Positions 7,955 through 10,459 of a stretch of DNA of 10,459 nucleotides are shown piece by piece (within the stretch, counting starts at the first letter, position 1; each line of letters begins with the position of its first letter). Source of the stretch: Fragilaria radians (lineage: Eukaryota > Bacillariophyta > Fragilariophyceae > Fragilariales > Fragilariaceae). The position numbers were made by a program, and so were the translations under genes. The stretch is from contig CAAAJI010000184.1 in NCBI GenBank assembly GCA_900642245.1, forward strand, positions 99,959 through 110,417, given 5' to 3'. The notes under the pieces are model-generated. The model was not told the origin of the DNA. It did not search any database and saw only the letters and a program-made list of their open reading frames with translations.

Positions 7955-8898
7955 TCAAAACTCTTCGCCAGATGATAGACTACGCAATGTCGATGATTCT
8001 GCCGGAGGAATCAAAATTGAATCCAATAAACCGTGCTCTTGACAATACTCCAACATGTCTGGAGGTAAGATTTCTTGTAAAACTGACAAAGGAGCTTTGT
8101 CCCTGGAAGATAAATTAGTTAGTACTCATCGTTATCTCATTGAATGCTATTAATGACGAAAAACTAGGTCAAACAAAACTGCACTTACATTCCAAGTCTT
8201 TTTAGGATTGTGTTATCATCGTTCAGTTCAAATGGCATACTGAAATCAAACATGACATTTGTTCGATCAGGACTCATCTCGCACTGTATTACAGCTGTGG
8301 AGTGAGTATTTACGACGATAAACGGTAGAGGAATTTTCTCGTCATCCTTATGTTCCACTCTGCGATTGTGTTCCACAAGATTTCGGAAACAAACTTGTTG
8401 AACTAACAATTCACGAAGTGATTCTCGTTTCCGCTCTACCTCTTGCTCGCGAGTTTGCGATTCTTGTTTCAATTCATCCAAATCGTGTTGTGCACCGTTA
8501 GGTAATCCCTTCCAATGAATTTCTTTCTTTTCTTTACTAATAATGTCCATCGCCATTAGTACGTTAAGAGCGTCATAGACACGTCGACGAATATTCTTTT
8601 CATCAAATTTTCCACGTGGCTCGTCCAGGGAACGATCTGTCATAACTTCACGGACAAGCTCATCCGCAACTTCATTATATGTGGTCTTGCCTTTCTCTTC
8701 GACTTTGCGACATACTTTCATGCTAAAATGACGCAGTCCCTTCGATGCTTTGGGTTCTGGAGATTTACATGCTGTTGTTCTACTAGTAGCCGATGCTGAT
8801 GCCGCTGTCAAAGGACTGGCAGATAGCTTTGTCCTTTTTGTGGAGCTGCCACTTGATATAGGAAGTGCAGATCGACCTTTGCGAGGGGGGTCGACCAT
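7955..8898 (-). CDS. DP: Transcription factor DP (E2F dimerisation partner), two exons
   Basis: Partner of E2F proteins in sequence-specific DNA binding that drives G1/S genes; nuclear. Exon 1 is 8189-8898 and exon 2 is 7955-8102, joined in phase 2 across an 86-bp intron to give 285 residues. A Ser/Ala/Lys-rich leader (1-50) is followed by the winged-helix DNA-binding domain from KGLRHFSMKV (53-62) through YNEVADELV to RRRVYDALNV (104-113) and NIISKEKKEIHW-like residues near 118-129, all hallmark DP sequence. A Glu/Arg-rich dimerisation coiled coil follows (about 135-180), then the DP C-terminal domain PFIVVNT to LKRLGM (192-237). Exon 2 adds 48 residues ending SSGEEF. ATG 8898 is the first in-frame ATG after an upstream TAA. 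A tiny extra 5' exon (ATG 9007, 88-bp intron) would also keep frame but has weak splice signals. Confidence 0.93.
8103..8188 (-). other. Spliceosomal intron of the DP gene (86 bp)
   Basis: Begins GTAAGT at 8188 and ends TTATCTTCCAG at 8103. A perfect TACTAAC branch point lies at 8124-8118, 16 nt from the acceptor. Reading through instead of splicing gives a TAA formed by the donor itself, so the unspliced frame would end right after LKRLGM. Splicing joins AT with G to remake the Met codon and continues for 48 codons. All three signals and the preserved frame agree. Confidence 0.92.
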
Positions 8899-8974
8899 AT
8901 CACTAGTCGGGCAAGCTAAAATGTCGACAAATTTACTAGCACAATGTTGAGTCGGAAAGTCTGAAGGAAAAGCG

Positions 8975-8982
8975 TTGGCGGC
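8975..8982 (+). promoter_or_regulatory. E2F-like site near the DP start
   Basis: TTGGCGGC, about 77 bp upstream of the DP ATG, resembles the E2F/DP core (TTTSSCGC family, TTGGCGG variant). If real it would point to autoregulation, as known for several E2F-pathway genes. It is a short match and not a perfect consensus. Confidence 0.3.
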
Positions 8983-9015
8983 TAGTTTACCTTTCCGTTG
9001 CGACCATAACAGTAA

Positions 9016-9023
9016 TTACGTAA
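9016..9023. promoter_or_regulatory. Palindromic TTACGTAA, possible bZIP site
   Basis: An 8-bp perfect palindrome with an ACGT core, about 120 bp upstream of the DP ATG. This is a known type of bZIP binding sequence. Its promoter position makes it worth noting, but nothing else in the sequence supports its use. Confidence 0.3.
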
Positions 9024-9057
9024 ATTTTTTCAAGTGTGAATCAAGACTCCTAATCTC

Positions 9058-9079
9058 TCACATCATGGAAATGATGTGA
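9058..9079 (+). other. 9-bp inverted repeat with GGAA loop
   Basis: TCACATCAT, then GGAA, then ATGATGTGA: nine perfect pairs closing a four-base loop that fits the stable GNRA class if transcribed on the plus strand. On the minus strand, the direction of the DP gene, the loop would be UUCC. It lies 160 bp upstream of the DP ATG, and its ATCATG element recurs at 9091-9096. Role unknown. Confidence 0.55.
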
Positions 9080-9209
9080 ATCACACCAACATCATGTTTT
9101 ACATTAGGCTTTGAGTTAACATCAGGTTGCAATGTTGCTCTTCGCTGGAGCAAGGAAACTGGCCTAACTCTCTGTCGCAATCGTTTCCTATTCGATCTTT
9201 GAAACATTT

Positions 9210-9305
9210 AATCTCAATAAATATGTGTGTTCCTTACTAAGCAGCTTTTCTATTGCCAATCTCAATAAATACGTGTGTTCCTTACTAAATAGCTTTTCTG
9301 ATGCC
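9210..9305. repeat. 48-bp imperfect tandem duplication
   Basis: Copies at 9210-9257 and 9258-9305 match at 43 of 48 positions by eye. Each carries AATAAA (9216-9221 and 9264-9269) followed at once by a GT-rich run (GTGTGTTCC), and then CTTACTAA. The divergence shows this duplication is older than the 87-bp one on the left side. Confidence 0.9.
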
Positions 9306-10459
9306 AAGGATTCCAATGAATTGCTAAATCCTAATCTATCATACGTATTTTAACAAATACTCAACAAAAATGTTCTACTTTATGTTATACTCCCTTTTGA
9401 TGCTAGTTTTGCTTTGCTACCGGTTCACAACTCTGTATTGCTCAAGATCTATTTGAAACTTGATGAAATTGTGATCCTTACTAAATTCTATCAATCTCTT
9501 CACTTATTCCCCAGACATAAGAGGTTAGTACTAAAATATTTTCTCACATGTACTCATCATTTAAGTCCTGTCTCAAATTCTCTCGAATTTTTTTTCTTGC
9601 TTGATGTTTTTGGCAGTGGCTCGTTACCGCTTTGTAATAGTAATTGCAAAATTTGCAGGTAGTAGTATTTTTGTTTAACCTTAATCATACTAGCTTCCTT
9701 CCAAAAAAATTGTGTTTGCTTCTGCTGTTGTTCTTTTGGTTATCATAATTGTTTTGTTTATACTTTTCTTTTTCTCATATCCGGCAATCATTTTTGTCTA
9801 GCTCTTGCCTTTTGCTTTAGGCAAAAATTATTGTTTGGGAATCAAGAGTATGCTGAGAAGCAGATGTTCTGAATCGATTGTTTTTGGCAAATGCCAGGGA
9901 AATTGTATACTTGCTCACCACGTGAAAATTATTTGTGGTGATAATGAGCCAGATGTGCTACAGATGAGAAAATGAACAAAGGAATATATATTTTCAAAAG
10001 TGGAAGTACCTAGTTTTCACTAAGTAGAGGGATAAGCGAGGAAAGCCAACATGCATATGACTTACATTGAAACTTGATGGTATGTATCAACTAGTGATCG
10101 TACAAACTTATCACGAGCTTTGGCAATATTGCTGTAACGCATTTGCGAAATTCATTACTCGTAAAATTTCTTACGGAATAAATTGAGAAAGCATGTGCAG
10201 ACCAAACATGACTCAATGCGTGATTCCATAATAGACAAAACAGGAAGGAACAAGATTGGCAGTATATGCAGAAACATCAGGTCAGTCTATGGTCATCCCC
10301 TCCTGTCACCCCAGAGATGAATTGCTGTAGCTTTTGTCTTTCATATTTGATCACAGAAATAATTCAATTTTTGCATTAACAATTAAGTTGGCTGTTATCA
10401 TTTTGCTTGAAATCATTTTGTACCAAAATCTTAGGTGGTAAACAACATTTTTATACTTC

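Larger units (their letters stand above)
8899..10459. other. DP upstream region and gene-free right end
   Basis: About 1.5 kb with no credible coding sequence on either strand; the longest open frame (9414-9662, plus) begins with TTG and lacks any domain signature. The part next to 8898 should contain the DP promoter. A 48-bp tandem duplication sits at 9210-9305, and small inverted repeats at 9058-9079 and 9915-9941. The right end may lead to a gene outside the window. Confidence 0.55.

Noticed and set aside
9135..9153. Inverted repeat TTGCTC / GAGCAA with a 7-base loop
   Set aside because: A 6-bp stem is too short to stand out from chance in this window.
9478..9515. A good acceptor-like sequence (CTTACTAAATTC, pyrimidine run, CCCCAG) on the plus strand
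   Set aside because: No coding-like exon follows it and no matching donor with an upstream exon is visible.
9414..9662. An 82-codon plus-strand open frame
   Set aside because: It starts with TTG, not ATG, and the residue mix (Leu, Phe, Ser) looks like translated AT-rich noncoding DNA.

Overview
The window looks like nuclear DNA of a microbial eukaryote, most likely a stramenopile and probably a diatom. The evidence is a DP-family transcription factor and an exosome Rrp40 subunit (both eukaryote-specific in this form), a short spliceosomal intron with GT-AG ends and a perfect TACTAAC branch point, AT-rich spacers of 1.2 to 1.8 kb, and a large AAA_16-TPR protein of a type that, as I recall, is common in diatoms and shared with cyanobacterial multi-domain kinases. 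The diatom assignment is inference; no rRNA or tRNA marker is visible.

Layout. At 2-592 (+) lies the C-terminal part of an unrecognised single-pass membrane protein, cut by the window edge. At 593-2419 there is a long spacer with two tandem duplications: 74-bp units plus a longer 125-bp relative, and a perfect 87-bp pair. At 2420-3247 (+) is a complete RRP40 (EXOSC3) exosome cap gene. It converges on a 1066-residue STAND-type ATPase with TPR-like repeats at 3538-6738 (-), leaving only 290 bp between the two stops. At 7955-8898 (-) is a complete DP (E2F dimerisation partner) gene. Read as one uninterrupted frame it would stop at 8185, but that stop lies inside a 5' splice site; removing an 86-bp intron adds a 48-residue C-terminus. 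From 8899 to the end I see no gene, only the likely DP promoter, a 48-bp tandem duplication and some small inverted repeats.

The genes do not form a pathway: RNA decay and processing (Rrp40), cell-cycle transcription (DP) and a signalling-type ATPase are neighbours, as is usual in a compact protist genome. I found no convincing evidence of a new multi-gene system. The points most worth checking are the ATPase, which is the central module of a bacterial multi-kinase without its kinase ends, the hidden DP exon, the unresolved ends of the ATPase gene, and the cluster of recent short tandem duplications.
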